The notes under the pieces are model-generated. The model saw nothing but the letters and a program-made list of their open reading frames with translations. It had not been told where the DNA came from and ran no database searches. A stretch of DNA of 64,000 nt from the NCBI RefSeq assembly GCF_050003625.1, contig NC_134397.1, positions 154,710,691-154,774,690 of the forward strand, read 5' to 3'. The translations under genes were made by a program, and so were the position numbers. Of the stretch, positions 21,510 to 34,252 are shown piece by piece (positions within the stretch are counted from its first letter, which is position 1; each line of letters begins with the position of its first letter). This DNA comes from Haematobia irritans (Eukaryota; Arthropoda; Insecta; Diptera; Muscidae).

Positions 21510-24500
21510 ACATAATAACAATTTTAAAGAAAAATATATTTAAGTCTAGAACGATTTGGCAAATTTTGTTTAGATTTTCTAAACCTTATTTTGTCAAAAT
21601 TTTATTTCTATAGAAAATGTTGTCAAAATATTATTTCTATAGAAAATGTTGTCAAAATTTTATTTCTATAGAAAAATTTGTCAAATTTTTATTTCTATAG
21701 TAATTTTTGTCAAAATTTTATTGCTATTGACAATTTTAACAAAATGTTATTTCTATAGAAAATTTCGTTAAAATTCTATTAATATAGAAAATTTTCTCCA
21801 AATTTTATTTCTATAGTAAATTGTAATTCTATAGAAAATTTTGTTGAAATCTTAATTCTATAGAAAGTTATGTCAAAATTTTATTCCAATTTACAATTTT
21901 TACCAAAATTTTATTTCTATAGCAAATTTTGCCAAAATTTTATTTCTATAGAAAATTTTACAAAAATTTTATGTCTATAGAAAATTTTACCAAAATATTA
22001 TTTCTATGGAAAAATTTGTCAAAATGGTATTTCTATAGAAAATTTTACCAAAATGTTAATTCTATAGAAAATTTTGTCAAAATGATATTTCTATAGACAA
22101 TTTTACCAACATGTTATTTCTATAGAACATTTTGTCAAAATTTTATTTCTATAGAAAATGTCAAATTTTTATTTCTATAGAAAATGTAGTCAAAATTTTA
22201 TTTCTACAGAAAATTTTGTTAAAATTTTAGTTCTATAGAAAATTTTGTCAAAATTTTATTTCTATAGAAAATTTTGTTGAACTTTTATTTCTATAGAAAA
22301 TTTTGTCAACATTTAATTCCAATTTAAATTTTTTACCAAAATATTATTTCTATAGAAAATTTTACCAAAATTTTATTTCTATAGAAAATTTTACCAAAAT
22401 TTTATTTCTATAGAAAATTTTACCAACATTTTATTTCTACAGAAAATTTTACCAAAATTTTATTTCTATAGAAAATTTTACCAAAATGTTGTTTCTATAG
22501 AAAATTTTGTCAAAATTGTATTTCCAAAGAAAATTTTTACAAAACGTTATTTCTATAGAAAACTTTTTTAAAAATTTTGTTTCCATCGAAAATTTTGTCA
22601 ACATTTTATTTCTACAGAAAAATTATCAAAATTTTATTTCCATAGTAAATTTTGTCAAAATTTTATTTCTATAGAAAATTTTGTCCAATTTTTATTCTAT
22701 TTCCTATATTTTTATTCTATTTGTCAAAAATTTATTTCTACAGGAAAAATTTTATTCTTATAGGAAATTTTGTGAAAATTTTATTTCTATTGAAAATTTT
22801 GTCAAAAGTTATTTCAATAGAAAATTTATGAAGATGTAATAACAAATTTAAAGAAAAGTATACGTATATTTGAATCTAGACCGATTTGGACAATTTTGTT
22901 TAGATTTTCTAAAAAATCTTATTTTGTCAAAATTGTATTTCTATAGAAAATTTTGTCGAAATTTTATTTCTGCAGAAAATGTTGTCAAAATTGTATTTTT
23001 ATAGAAAATTTTGTTAAAATGTTAGTTCTATAGAAAATTTTGTCAAAATGGTATTTCTATAGAAAATTTTGTCAAATTTTTATTTCTATAGTAATTTTTG
23101 TCAAAATTTTATTTCTATTGACAATTAAAAAAAAAAATGTTATTTCTATAGAACATTTTGTCAAAATTTTATTTCTATAGAAAATGTAGTCAAAATTTTA
23201 TTTGTATAGAAAATGTTGTCAAAATTTTATTTCTACAGAAAATTTTGTTAAAATTTTAGTTCTATAGAAAATTTTGTCACAATTTTAGTTCTATAGAAAA
23301 TTTTGTCAAAATGTTATTTCTACAGAAAATGTCAACATTTTATTCCAATTTACAATTTTTACCAAAATTTTATTTTGATAGCAAATTTTACCACAATTTT
23401 ATTTCTACAGAAAATTTTACAAAAATTTTATGTCTATAGAAAATTTTACCAAAATATTATTTCTATGGAAAATTTTACCAAAATGTTATTTCTATAGAAA
23501 ACTTTTTCAAAAATTTTATTTCCATAGAAAATTTTGTCAAAATTTTATTTCTATAGAAAATTTTATTAAAATGTTATCTCCATAGAAAAGTATGTCAACA
23601 TTTTATTTCTGCAGAAAATTGTCAAAATTTTATTTCTATAGTAAATTTTGTCTAAATTTTATTTCTATAGAAAATTTTGTCCAATTTTTATTCTATCTCC
23701 TATATTTTTATTCTATTTGTCAAAAATTTTTTTCTACAGGAAAAATTTTATTCATATAGAAAATTTTGTGAAAATTTTATTTCTATTGAAAATTTTGTCA
23801 AAAGTTATTTCAATAGCAAATTTATGAAGATGTAATAACAAATTTAAAGAAAAGTATACGTATATTTGAATCTAGACCGAAATTGTCAAAATTTTGTTTA
23901 GATTTTCTAAAAAAATCTTATTTTGTCAAAATTGTTTTTCTATAGAAAATGTTATCGAAATTTTATTTCTGCAGAAAATGTTGTCAAAATTGTATTTTTA
24001 TAGTAAATTTTGTTAAAATGTTAGTTCTATAGAAAATTTTGTCAAAATGTTATTTCTATAGAAAATTTTGTCAAATTTTTATTTCTATAGTAATTTTTGT
24101 AAAAATTTTATTTCAATTGACCAAAATGTTATTTCTATAGAAAATTTTGTCAAAATTTTATTTCTACAGAAAATGTAGTCAAAATGTTATTTCTATAGAA
24201 AATTTTGTTAAAAATTTTATTTCTATAGAAAATTTTGTCAAAATTTTAATTCTATAGAAAATTTTGTTGAAATTTTATTTCTATAGAAAATTTTGTCAAA
24301 TTTTACTTCTATAGAAAATTTTGTCAAAATTTTATTTCTATAGTAAATTTTGTCAAAATTTTAATTCTATAGAAAATTTTGTTGAAATTTTATTTCTATA
24401 GAAAATTTTGTCAAAATTTTATTTTTATAGCACATTTTACCAAAATTTTATTTCTATAGAAAATTTTACAAAAATATTATTTCTATGGAAAATTTTGTCA

Positions 24501-24885
24501 AAATGGTACTTCTATAGAAAATTTTACCAAAATGTTATTTCTATAGAAAATTTGTCAAAATTTTATTTCTATAGAAAATTTGTCAAAATGTCATTTCTAT
24601 AGAAAATTTTGTCAAAATTGTATTTCTATATTTTTTTCCAATATAGAAATAAAATGTTTTTCCAATTTTGTCCAATTTTTATTCTATTTCCTATAGTTTT
24701 ATTCTATTTGTCAAAAATTTCTACAAGAAAAATTTTATTCTTATAGAAAATTATTATAGTTATTTCAATAGAAAATTTATGAAGAAGTACCTTTTTGCAA
24801 AATCTACCAAAATCAAGAATTCTACCAATCTACAAAACAGTAAACATTTTTCCATTTTTGTGGAATTCTAACAACTGTGGCAACC
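21510..24885 (+). mobile_element. Satellite transposon with ~1-kb higher-order repeats
   Basis: T-orientation 29-bp array broken by a recurring non-satellite spacer (AAGTATACGTATATTTGAAT, then CTAGACCGA and TTTTGTTTAGATTTTC) at about 21515-21590, 22832-22925 and 23826-23920. The last two spacers are 994 bp apart and the monomers between them share private variants, so kilobase blocks were copied whole. It ends with the 3' module (24783-24885), terminating CTGTGGCAACC. A 5' module is not recognisable. Confidence 0.85.
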
Positions 24886-25005
24886 GGCTCAGGGGATGGC
24901 TCTAAGCATTATTGCTAAAGACACCATGTGTGTATTTTGTCTCCTTCTGGGCGTTTCAAATATATACACTATCTTATAGTACTCTGTTCATCAAGGTGGC
25001 GGAAA
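24886..25005 (+). repeat. Dispersed-repeat fragment (same family as 4435-4591)
   Basis: GGCTCTAAGCATTATTGC, then GACACCATGTGTGTATTTTG and CTTCTGGGCG, matching the fragment left of the foldback element. In both places this repeat touches a satellite-transposon end. Confidence 0.5.
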
Positions 25006-25975
25006 AGAGTCACATTTCACGTTTCAAATTAGCGGATGAATGTGGCATAGACGATATTCCTCTCAAAAATGTTGCAATCCTGTAATAAAAACTAAAATAT
25101 CCTCATTTTTGAATATGTTTATTTTTTCAATGTCCGCTATTTATAATTTTCAGAGTTGAGTAGATATCTGAGAAACGTTCACATTTAGGGCAGAATAAAT
25201 CTATATAGAGTAATTGTGATAAAAAAAAGTACCAAATGGCTCTCGGTCGTGCCACGGTGCTTTTGGTAGTCGAAATGTATCAAAAAAAGGACAGAAGTGT
25301 CAACTTTATCAACCCTGATATAAATCAAATATGATCATGTTCCACTTCAAATTTCCTATTAAAGGCCTTGGCATGTTCGAGCCTTTACTAATTCTATTTG
25401 CCTATTATGGGAATGTTTGATGAACAATATTTAATGTTTTCCAATCGCAGATGAATATAAAAAAACAAATTTACGATGTATGTGTGTACAGATACATAGA
25501 ATCGAATAACAAAACTCAGGTTACTATCGTCGCTGTGGTTATGTTGTTCATTGCTTGTAATTATAGGTTCGAAAATTGCATTCTTTTAAATTTAACAGAT
25601 ATGTAATTTGTAAACACAAACATTTCTAACATAACAAGGATAATAAACAATTCTTGAAGTTGGAAATTGGGCTCGGGTTTGGGCTTGTTTTCTTAAACCC
25701 AACCACATACACCAAAATAAACGTGGCAATGAAGATAAGATTTATTACAATAAAATGAGAAAAAATTTTATTGGCTGGTTTACCTTTTAGTAAAATAAAT
25801 AAAAAATATTTCTTTTGAAGGTTAGAAATACAATAACATGACCTTTGAAAGTATGAACCCATTTAAAGAAGACCATTAAAATTCGACTATCATTTAAGGA
25901 TTGGGAGCCAAGGTTATTATATGAAATAGCTTAGCAGAGAGTAAAGGCTTCATCTCTATTAAAAACTTGAACATA
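25006..25975. other. Unique sequence
   Basis: Non-repetitive AT-rich DNA. No coding signal, RNA gene or repeat recognised. Confidence 0.45.
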
Positions 25976-26650
25976 CACCCTCAACAAAAATCGCTTCTGT
26001 AACATATACCCCAAACACATTTTGCTTCAAGCATATATATTTTCAGGATTGGTCCAATAAAAATATTGTTTGTATATTCAAACATATTATGTGTCAACTT
26101 AGGCATAAACTTATAGGAAAAAATTTAATGAAATTTCCTTTGTGTATATATATTTTTAAAACGCCAATTGGTTACTTCCATTCTTTTACATGCAGCATAC
26201 TCTCAAGGTCTCTCTTTCTCAACACATATATATTTATAGGCTACTTCTAAATTAATATATTTTGTATCCAATCATATCATATTTACAAACATTTGATTCT
26301 TCAAGCATATATTTTCAGCATTGGTCCAAACAAAATATTGTTTTTATTATTCAAACATATTATGTTTCACCTTAGGCATAAACTTATAGGAAAAAATTTA
26401 ATGAAATTTCCTTTGTGTATACATATTTTTAAAACGCCAATTGGTTACTTCCATTCTTTTATTAGCAGCTTATTCTCTATGTCTACACATATATGTTTAC
26501 AGGCTATTTCTAAATTAAAATATGTTTGCATCCACACATATTATATTTACAAATATTTTCTAACATATTAAAATATATGTCGCAAACATGGACATTTGAG
26601 TTTTGGTTTAAACCCAAACATGTGAAAAACAATATTTTTCGTCCATATAT
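25976..26650 (-). mobile_element. TA-flanked ACATATGTT-rich element, internal duplication
   Basis: Starts TA|CACCCTCAACAAAAATCGC and ends TTTTTCGTCCATATA, i.e. the reverse of the 11956 and 33817 copies. A 273-bp interior block (AGGCATAAACTTATAGGAAA at 26101 and again at 26374) is tandemly doubled. The satellite transposon starts only a few bases past its right end. Confidence 0.7.
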
Positions 26651-28609
26651 ACACGGTTGCCATAGTTAGTATAATTCTATCAAAAATGGCAGATTTTTTA
26701 CTGTTTGGTAGATTGGTAGAATTCTTGATGTTTTGGTAGATTTTGAAAAATATTTCTCTCCATCTAAGAGGTATTTCACAAATTTTCTATAGAAATAAAA
26801 TGTTGACAAAATGTTTTATGGAAATACAATTTTGACAACATTTTCTATAGAAATAAAATTTGTACACAATTTTCTATAGAAATAAAATTTTGACAAAATT
26901 TTCTTTAGAAATAAAATTTGACAAATTTTCTTTGGAAATAAAATTTTGACAAAATTTCCTATAGAAATAAAATTTTGTCAAAACTTTTTATAGAAATAAA
27001 ATTTTGACAACAGTTGCTACAGAAATAAAATTTTGACAAAATTTCCTAAAGAAATAAAATTCTGACAAAATTTCCTATAGAAATAAAATTTTGAAAAAAT
27101 TTTGTATAGAAATAAGATTTGGACAAAATTTCTACAGAAATAATATTGTGACAAAATTTTCTATAGAAATAACATTTTGCAAAAATTTTTTATAGAAATA
27201 GAAGTTTAATAACGTTTGCTATAAAAATAAAATTTTGACACAATTTTATATAGAAGTACAATTTTGACAAAATTTTCAAAAGAAATAAATTTCTAAACAA
27301 ATGATTGATAAAATATTCTATAGCAATAAAATTTTGACACAATTTTCTATAGAAGTAGACTTTTGAAAAAATTTGCTAAAGAAACAGAGTTTTGACAAAA
27401 TTTTCTATAGAAATGAAATTTTGACAAAATTTTTTATAGAACTAAAATTTTGACAAAATTTTCTATAGATATAAAATTGTGACAAAATTTTCTATCGAAA
27501 TAAAATGTTGACAAAATTTTTTTTTTTGTTGACAAAATTTTATATATAAAATTTTGATATTTTCTATAGAATTAAAATTTTTACACAATTTTCTATAGAA
27601 ATAACATGTTGACACAATTTTCTATAGAAATAATCTTCTTTAGAAAAAAGATTTGACAAATTTTCTTTGGAAATAAAATATTGACAAAATTTTGTATAGA
27701 AATCAAATTTTGTCAAAACTTTTTATAGAAATAAAATTTTGACAACAGTTGCAACAGAAATAAAATTTTGACAAAATTTTCTAAAGAAATAAAATTTTGA
27801 CAAAATTTCCCATAGAAATAAAATGTTGACAAAATTTTCTATAAAAATTTTCTACAGAAATAATATTTTGACAAAATTTTCTATGGAAATAACATTTTGC
27901 AAAATTTTTTTTATAGAAATAGAAGTTTAATAACGTTTGCTATAAAAATAAAATTTTGACACAATTTTATATAGAAGTACAATTTTGACAAAGTTTTCAA
28001 AAGAAATAATTTAGAATTTGCTATTGAAATAAAATTTTCTATAGAAATAAAATTCTGACAAAATTTTCTAAAAATAAAAATTTTGACAAAACTTTCTATA
28101 GGAATAAAATGTTGACAAAATTGGCTATAGATATAAAATTTTGAAGAAAAAAAATTTATAGAAATAAAATTTTGACAAAATTTTCTATAGATATACAATT
28201 TTGACAACATTTTCTATAGAAATGAAATTTTGAAAAAAAAAAAATTATAGAAATGAAATTTTTACAAAATTTTCTATAGAAATAACATTTTGACAAAATT
28301 TGTTATAGAAATGAAATTTTGACAAAATTTCCTATAGAAATAAAATTTTGACAAAATTTCCTATAGATATAAAATTTTGACAAAATTTCCTATAGAAATA
28401 AAATTTGGACAAAAGTTTCTACAGAAATAAAATTTTGGCAAATTTTTCTTTGGAAATAACATTTTGCTAAATTTTTTATACAAATTGAAGTACAATTTTG
28501 ACAAAATTGTCAAAAGAAATAAATTTCTAAGGAAATAATTGCTAAAATATTCTATAGAAATAAAATTTTGACACAATTATCTATAGAAATAGACTTTTGA
28601 AAACATTTT

Positions 28610-29306
28610 CCAGCAAAAACTCCTATTACCAGATAGGAGTACAAGTATGCCTGCGCCAAATAGGTAACAACTTCTGCGTACATATATCAGCAGTAATACT
28701 TTTACATGAGCATGACATTGGAGGAAAGTACTTCGGTGCAAGCATATCAGCAGACGAAAAATAAGTACTTCCTCGCAAGCATACCTCTCCAAAAATAATA
28801 GGTTTATCATAAATAGAATCAAAACGAGAGAGTGAGTTGCTGCTTTCATATCTATTTATAGATTTTATTTTCTCTTATTAGTTAGTTTCGTATTATCGGT
28901 CTTTTACTATCCCTTTCTCTCCCTCTGTTTATATTTATGGTAGAATTTGTACATTGAAAACCTTTATGACGCCAGGAGGAATCGCTAATATTAACCGTGC
29001 CCACAATCGCTATAGAGGTTATTTTATTTAAAAAATGTCAAGAAAAAAAAGCAAAATTGCAACAAAAATGTAATCAATTAATATGTAAAACGAATAAAAA
29101 AAAAAACAAAAATAAATTTAAAAATAGAGTCTCAGCAGGATTCGAACCCGGACCTCAAGATGTGATTTTAATTACTGGTAAAATGAATCACTTGGTCTAC
29201 ACAGGTAAGTTATTATTTTTGAATCCCAGGTAATACTACAAGTAGTAAGTTTTTGATTACCGATATTACTGGAAGAATCACTAGTGCTTACCCAGTATTT
29301 GCTGGG
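28610..29306. mobile_element. CCAGCAAA-ended element nested in the satellite
   Basis: Begins CCAGCAAAAACTCCTATTACC and ends CAGTATTTGCTGG, interrupting the 29-bp array, which resumes on the far side. It contains a tRNA-like stretch on the minus strand (29132-29205). Its ends resemble those of the 17813-18945 element. Confidence 0.6.
29132..29205 (-). repeat. tRNA-like relic
   Basis: The minus strand has TGTAGACCAAGTGATTC (A-box-like) and GGTCCGGGTTCGAATCC (B box). No intact cloverleaf. It belongs to the nested element. Confidence 0.45.
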
Positions 29307-29631
29307 TTGCTATAGAAACAGAATTTTGACAAAATTTTCTATTGAAATAAAATTTTCCATAGAAATAAAATTTTCATAGAATATTCTATAGAAATAAAAT
29401 TTTGACAAAATTTCCTATAGAAATAAAATTGTGACAAAATTTTCCTAAAGAAATAAAATTTTGACCAAATTTTTTTTAGAAATACAATTGTGACAAAATT
29501 TTCTATAGAAATAAAATGTTGACAAAATTTTTTATAGAAATAAAATTTCAACAAAATAATTTTGTTTGGTACTTTTTTGGTAAGATTTTCTCCAAATTTT
29601 GGTAATTTTTTTTTTGTTTCAAGTGGCAACC

Positions 29632-31252
29632 ATACTCATACATCCTCACAAAACTGTCCTCTTTCTTTGTAATATTTAAGAATTATTTTCGTGTATATGA
29701 GTTTAAAGATGATGCTTTGATTTAAACCACAAACCACATGTAGCTAGTAAACCACAACTTTTAATTTGGATAAAATTATGCATGATTTAAAAACCAAAAT
29801 GTGTTAATGCAAACATAACATATTTGAAAATCAATGTTTCCCTATGTCCCATTCAAGTAATTACACAGAATCTATTTAGAGACAATAGGCAAAGCAAAGG
29901 ACCTGGGGAAACCCCATGTGTTAATTGTGGTTTTATCCCAGCTTGGTGTCTGTTTTCTAAAATCTTCTAGCACACACACACACACTCGTGCTCACAAAAG
30001 AATAAGACAATATTTAAAGAGTACCTGTGGCCTTGAAGGAGAACATCGTTTCAAGTAGTATTGCCACTTATACTCATCTGTGAACAATGTGTTACTCAAA
30101 TTTATTTCATAGCACCTACCATTTCCCGTAGGCTGGCTCTCTTTATCTCTCATAAGCTTAGTTCCCTAAAGGCATCTTTGGTATTTGAATTACTTTTGGC
30201 AATTGCTATTAGATTTATGGATCTAATTCTCACAAAGATTTTCAGCTACCAGACTATACATATGTGTGTGTACCTTTTTACTTGTAAAGACAAACTAGAC
30301 TAATAAAAGACCACCAGCAACAACAACAACTATGAGACAAATGATTTGACGACGGCAAAGTCCTTCAGGATGCATTCAAGTCGTAAAATCATTAACGGCT
30401 TCTTCACAGTATGTGTGTATGTATGTGTGTAGTGTTCATCGTCCAATTACCCGCTCGCTCCTTATTGCTTAAAGTCATAAAACAAAATAACAACAATTTG
30501 TTATCCAGTTTTAGTAGCAGTTCTTGCTCTTGTACGTACATATCTATTGTTGTTGTTTATCTTATTAATAGTCCTGGTGTTTGGCTTTATTTTTTTGTTT
30601 TTGTTATTGTTGGTTTTCGTCTAATTTAATCCTTGTCATGGACAAATCCTTCGTTTATGGTGTGTTATTTACAACTACTCCTACTGCTATCTACCTAAAG
30701 GAATTTAACACATTAAGGGATTTCTAAGAATCTAAATATCTTACAAAGAACTCCCTACAAAGAGAGAGAGAGAGAATACGTGTGGGTTTGTGTCTGAAAA
30801 TGATGGTTTTGTTGTGGGAGGTTTTTCGTTTCATATTCAAAAATGAATTGCTGACATATCTGATTGGGAAGTGAGCGAAGTAGGGTAACCATTTTCAAAC
30901 AATTTTGTTTATTTAGTATCCACCAGTGTTTGTGTTATGCTTTGCTATACAGAGGAGGCAAACAGCAAATGGTGTGCTAAAAAATGGTTCACGAATCCGC
31001 TAAATTGCTTCCAATTATAGATTCTAATAAGTCTCTAATTAGAGTTGTTTAGGTTGTTTACAAGAAATGTACATTTACATTATCAATGGCCTTAATGTTC
31101 TCTATTAATTGCTAAAATTTAAATATTTATAGCGTATTGTTTTCACAAGGATTTCTGTGCATTATTTTATATGTGGGTTTAATGAGAAATGGTCTACGCC
31201 AATGATATCGTTAACACGTTTTTAAAGGACTTTAATTGCACATGAAGAAAAA
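29632..31252. other. Unique sequence with microsatellites
   Basis: The longest repeat-poor stretch right of the gene. (CA)n at 29971-29985, a (CAA)n-like run near 30317-30330 and (GA)n at 30761-30774. No exon with good splice sites and coding bias was found by eye. Confidence 0.45.
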
Positions 31253-31431
31253 ACAAGTATATACGGCCGTAAGTTCGTACCCTCCACCATGGTAAAAACT
31301 TCTACTGAAGAGTATCATCCACAATCGAATTACTTGGGTTGCGGTAATACTTGCCGATGGCAAGGTATCTTAAAACTTCCTAACACCGTATTAAACCAAA
31401 AAAGCCGATTGAATACGTATATAATTAAGTT

Positions 31432-31656
31432 TAAATTTTGACAACATTTTCTATAGAAGTACAATTTGGAAAAAAATTTCTATAGAAATAAAATTTTGAC
31501 AAAATTTTCTATAGAAATAAAATTTTGACAAAATTTTCTATAGAAATAAAATGTTGAAAAAATTTTCTATAGAAATAAAATTTTCTATAGAAATGTTGAC
31601 AATGTTTTCTATAAAAATAAAATTTTAGTAGATTATTTTTGGCTCGAGTGGCAACC
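31432..31656 (-). mobile_element. Truncated satellite transposon nested in the 153-bp element
   Basis: A few 29-bp monomers (A orientation) followed by the reversed 5' end, TTTTGGCTCGAGTGGCAACC. The 3' module side is missing. Confidence 0.75.
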
Positions 31657-31905
31657 ATGATTATGAACCAATATGGACCAATTTTTGTGTGATTGGGGAT
31701 CGGCTATATATAACTATAGACCGATATGGACCTAGTTAGGCATGGTTATTAGCGGCCTTATACTAACACCACGTTGCAAATTTCAACCGGATGAATTTTG
31801 CTCCTCCAAGAGACTCCGGAGATCATATCTGGGACGGTTTATATGGGGGCTTTATATAATTATGGACCGATATGGACCAATTCTTGCGTGTTTGTTAGAG
31901 ACCAC

Positions 31906-32260
31906 GGGAGCCACCGTGGTGCAATGGTTAGCATGCCCGCCTTGCATACACAAGGTCGTGGGTTCGATTCCTGCTACGACCGAACACCAAAAAAGTTTTT
32001 CGGCGGTGGATTATCCCACCTCAGTAATGCTGGTGACATTTCTGAGGGTTTCAAAGCTTCTCTAAGTGGTTTCACTGGAATGTGGAACGCCGTTCGGACT
32101 CGGCTATAAAAAGGAGGTCCCTTGTCATTGAGCTTAACATGGAATCGGGCAGCACTCAGTGATAAGAGAGAAGTTCACCACTGTGGTATCACAATGGACT
32201 GAATAGTCTAAGTGAGCCTGATACATCGGGCTGCCACATAACCTAACCTAACCTAACCTA
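31906..32260 (+). mobile_element. tRNA-headed SINE, full length
   Basis: GGGAGCCACCGTGGTGCAAT (A box) and GGGTTCGATTCC (B box), a body with TATA-like CTATAAAAAGG at 32104-32114, then GGCAGCACTCAGTGATAAGA and the tail (CCTAA)n at 32238-32260. Best copy in the window. It interrupts a 153-bp module, whose sister modules give the empty site. Confidence 0.92.
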
Positions 32261-33242
32261 ACACTATGTTCCAAATTTCAACCGGATCGGATGAATTTTG
32301 CTCCTCCAAGAGGCTCCGGAGGTCAAATCTGGGGATCGGCTTATATGGGGGCTATATATAATTATGGACCGATATGGACCAATTTTGGCATGGTTATTAG
32401 AGACAATATACTAACACCACGTACCAAATTTCAACCGGATCGGATGAATTTTGCTCCTCTAAGAGGCTCCGGAGGTCAAATCTGGGGATCGGCTTATATG
32501 GGGGATATATATAATTATGGGCCGACGTGGACCAATTTTTGCATGGTCCTTAGAGAATATATACAAACACCATGTACCAAATTTCAGCCGGATCGGATGA
32601 AATTTGGTTCTCTTAGAGGCTCCGCAAGCCAAATCGGGGGATCGGTTTATATGGGGGCTATATGTAATTATGGACCGATATGGACCAATTTTTGTATGGT
32701 TGTTAGAGACCATATACTAACACCATGTACCAAATTTCAGCCGGATCGGATGAAATTTGGTTCTCTTAGAGGCTCCGCAAGCCAAATCGGGGGATCGGTT
32801 TACATGGGGCTATATGTAATTATGGACCGATATGGACCAATTTTTGTATGGTTATTAGAGACCATATTCTAACGCCATGTACCAAATTTCAGCCAGATCG
32901 GATGAAATTTGCTTCTCTTAGAGCAATCGCAAGCCAAATTTGGGGATCCGTTTATATGGGGGCTATACGTAAAAGTGGACCGATATGGCCCATTTGCAAT
33001 ACCATCCGACCTACATCACTAACAACTACTTGTGCCAAGTTTCAAGTCGATAGCTTGTTTCGTTCGGAAGTTAGCGTGATTTCAACAGACGGACGGACGG
33101 ACGGACATGCTCAGATCGACTCAGAATTTCACCACGACCCAGAATATATATACTTTATGGGGTCTTAGAGCAATATTTCTATGTGTTACAAACGGAATGA
33201 CAAAGTTAATATACCCCCATCCTATGGTGGAGGGTATAAAAA

Positions 33243-33814
33243 CTACAGAAGAAACGAATAAATTAAAGTACGGAAAACTTAAATTTACCATTAAAGACGA
33301 TGCTGTCTTAAAAGTATTCTTACTTCAATTCTCCACTTCTTTGGCTCGGAATCAATAACAAAATCTTTCAATGCAATCTTAAATTAATTTCAATTTAATA
33401 AAATTATACCATTAATTTTAATGCAAAAGAACAAAGAGTGAATTTTGATCAATTTATTCAATACAATTAAGTTTAAATTTATTTCATTATATTTAATTCA
33501 CTTGAACTGACTTTAACTTATTGTAACTCATTTTAAATCAATTAAATTAATGAAATTATACCATTAATTTTAATGTTAACGAATGAAATTTAATTTAGTT
33601 TAATGTATTCAATACAATAAAATTATATTTAATTTATTTAATATAATTCAATATATATATTTATAATTAATTTATGTTATTTCAACTTGTTTATGTATTG
33701 AATTTTATTCCAAATGCATTTAATAAAATTTATTGTAATTTAATCAAATAATAAGGCCAAAACTGTACTCCGACTAACTTTCAATTTTGCACAAGGTTGA
33801 ATTAGGCCTATCGT
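33243..33814. repeat. AT-rich low-complexity region with MITE scrap
   Basis: 33335-33360 resembles the inner end of the MITE at 13741. 33380-33760 is TTTAATTTAATT-like low-complexity sequence with repeated ATTATACCATTAATTTTAAT. Confidence 0.5.
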
Positions 33815-33816
33815 TA

Positions 33817-34252
33817 CACGGACGAAAAATACCGTTTTTCATAAGTTTGGGTGTAAAAGTTATATGTTTGAAACTCAAATTTTTTAACATATTATTTTTA
33901 AGTGCAAGCATATAATGTTCATAAACTAGCATAACATGTTTGCGACATATATGTTAATAAGTTAGAACATATTATGTTTGGGGCATAACATTTTTGTAAA
34001 TATAATATATTTGGATGCAAACATTTATTAATTTAGAAATAGCTTATAAACATATATGTGTTTAGAAAGAGAGACCTGGAGAATAAGCTGCAAATAAAAG
34101 AATGGAAGTAACCTTAAAAATATTTATACACAAAGAATATCTAATTAAATTTTTTTCTACCAGGATATGACTAAAATGATATATTTGAAGCAAAATGTGT
34201 TTGGGGTATATGTTACAGAAGCGCTTTTTTTTGTTTTTTTTTTTTGAGGGTG
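33817..34252 (+). mobile_element. TA-flanked ACATATGTT-rich element
   Basis: Starts TA|CACGGACGAAAAATACC, carries AACTAGCATAACATGTTTG and TTAGAACATATTATGTTTGG, and ends TTTTTTTGAGGGTG. Close relative of 11956 and of the reverse copy at 25976. The right flank is CA in place of TA. Confidence 0.7.

Larger units (their letters stand above)
26655..29631 (-). mobile_element. Most complete satellite transposon, with both ends
   Basis: Left end GGTTGCCATAG (26655) and right end CAAGTGGCAACC (29631) form the inverted terminus GGTTGCCA/TGGCAACC. In order: 3' module (reversed, 26655-26775), A-orientation array (26776-28609), a nested insertion (28610-29306), more array (29307-29555), and a shortened 5' module. 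This copy best defines the family's ends. I could not identify a convincing target duplication. Confidence 0.85.
31253..33242 (+). mobile_element. 153-bp-module element, complete, with two nested insertions
   Basis: Starts ACAAGTATATACGGCCGTAA and ends CCCCATCCTATGGTGGAGGG then TATAAAAA. The body is tandem 153-bp modules (starts of GCTATATATAAT-type phrases at 32351, 32504, 32657, 32809, 32962), so an in-frame 51-residue repeat is open for 193 codons. It ends with GACGGACGGACGGACATGC and ATATATATACTTTATGGGG. A satellite fragment and a SINE are nested inside. Class unresolved; the open frame probably reflects the multiple-of-three period. Confidence 0.8.
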
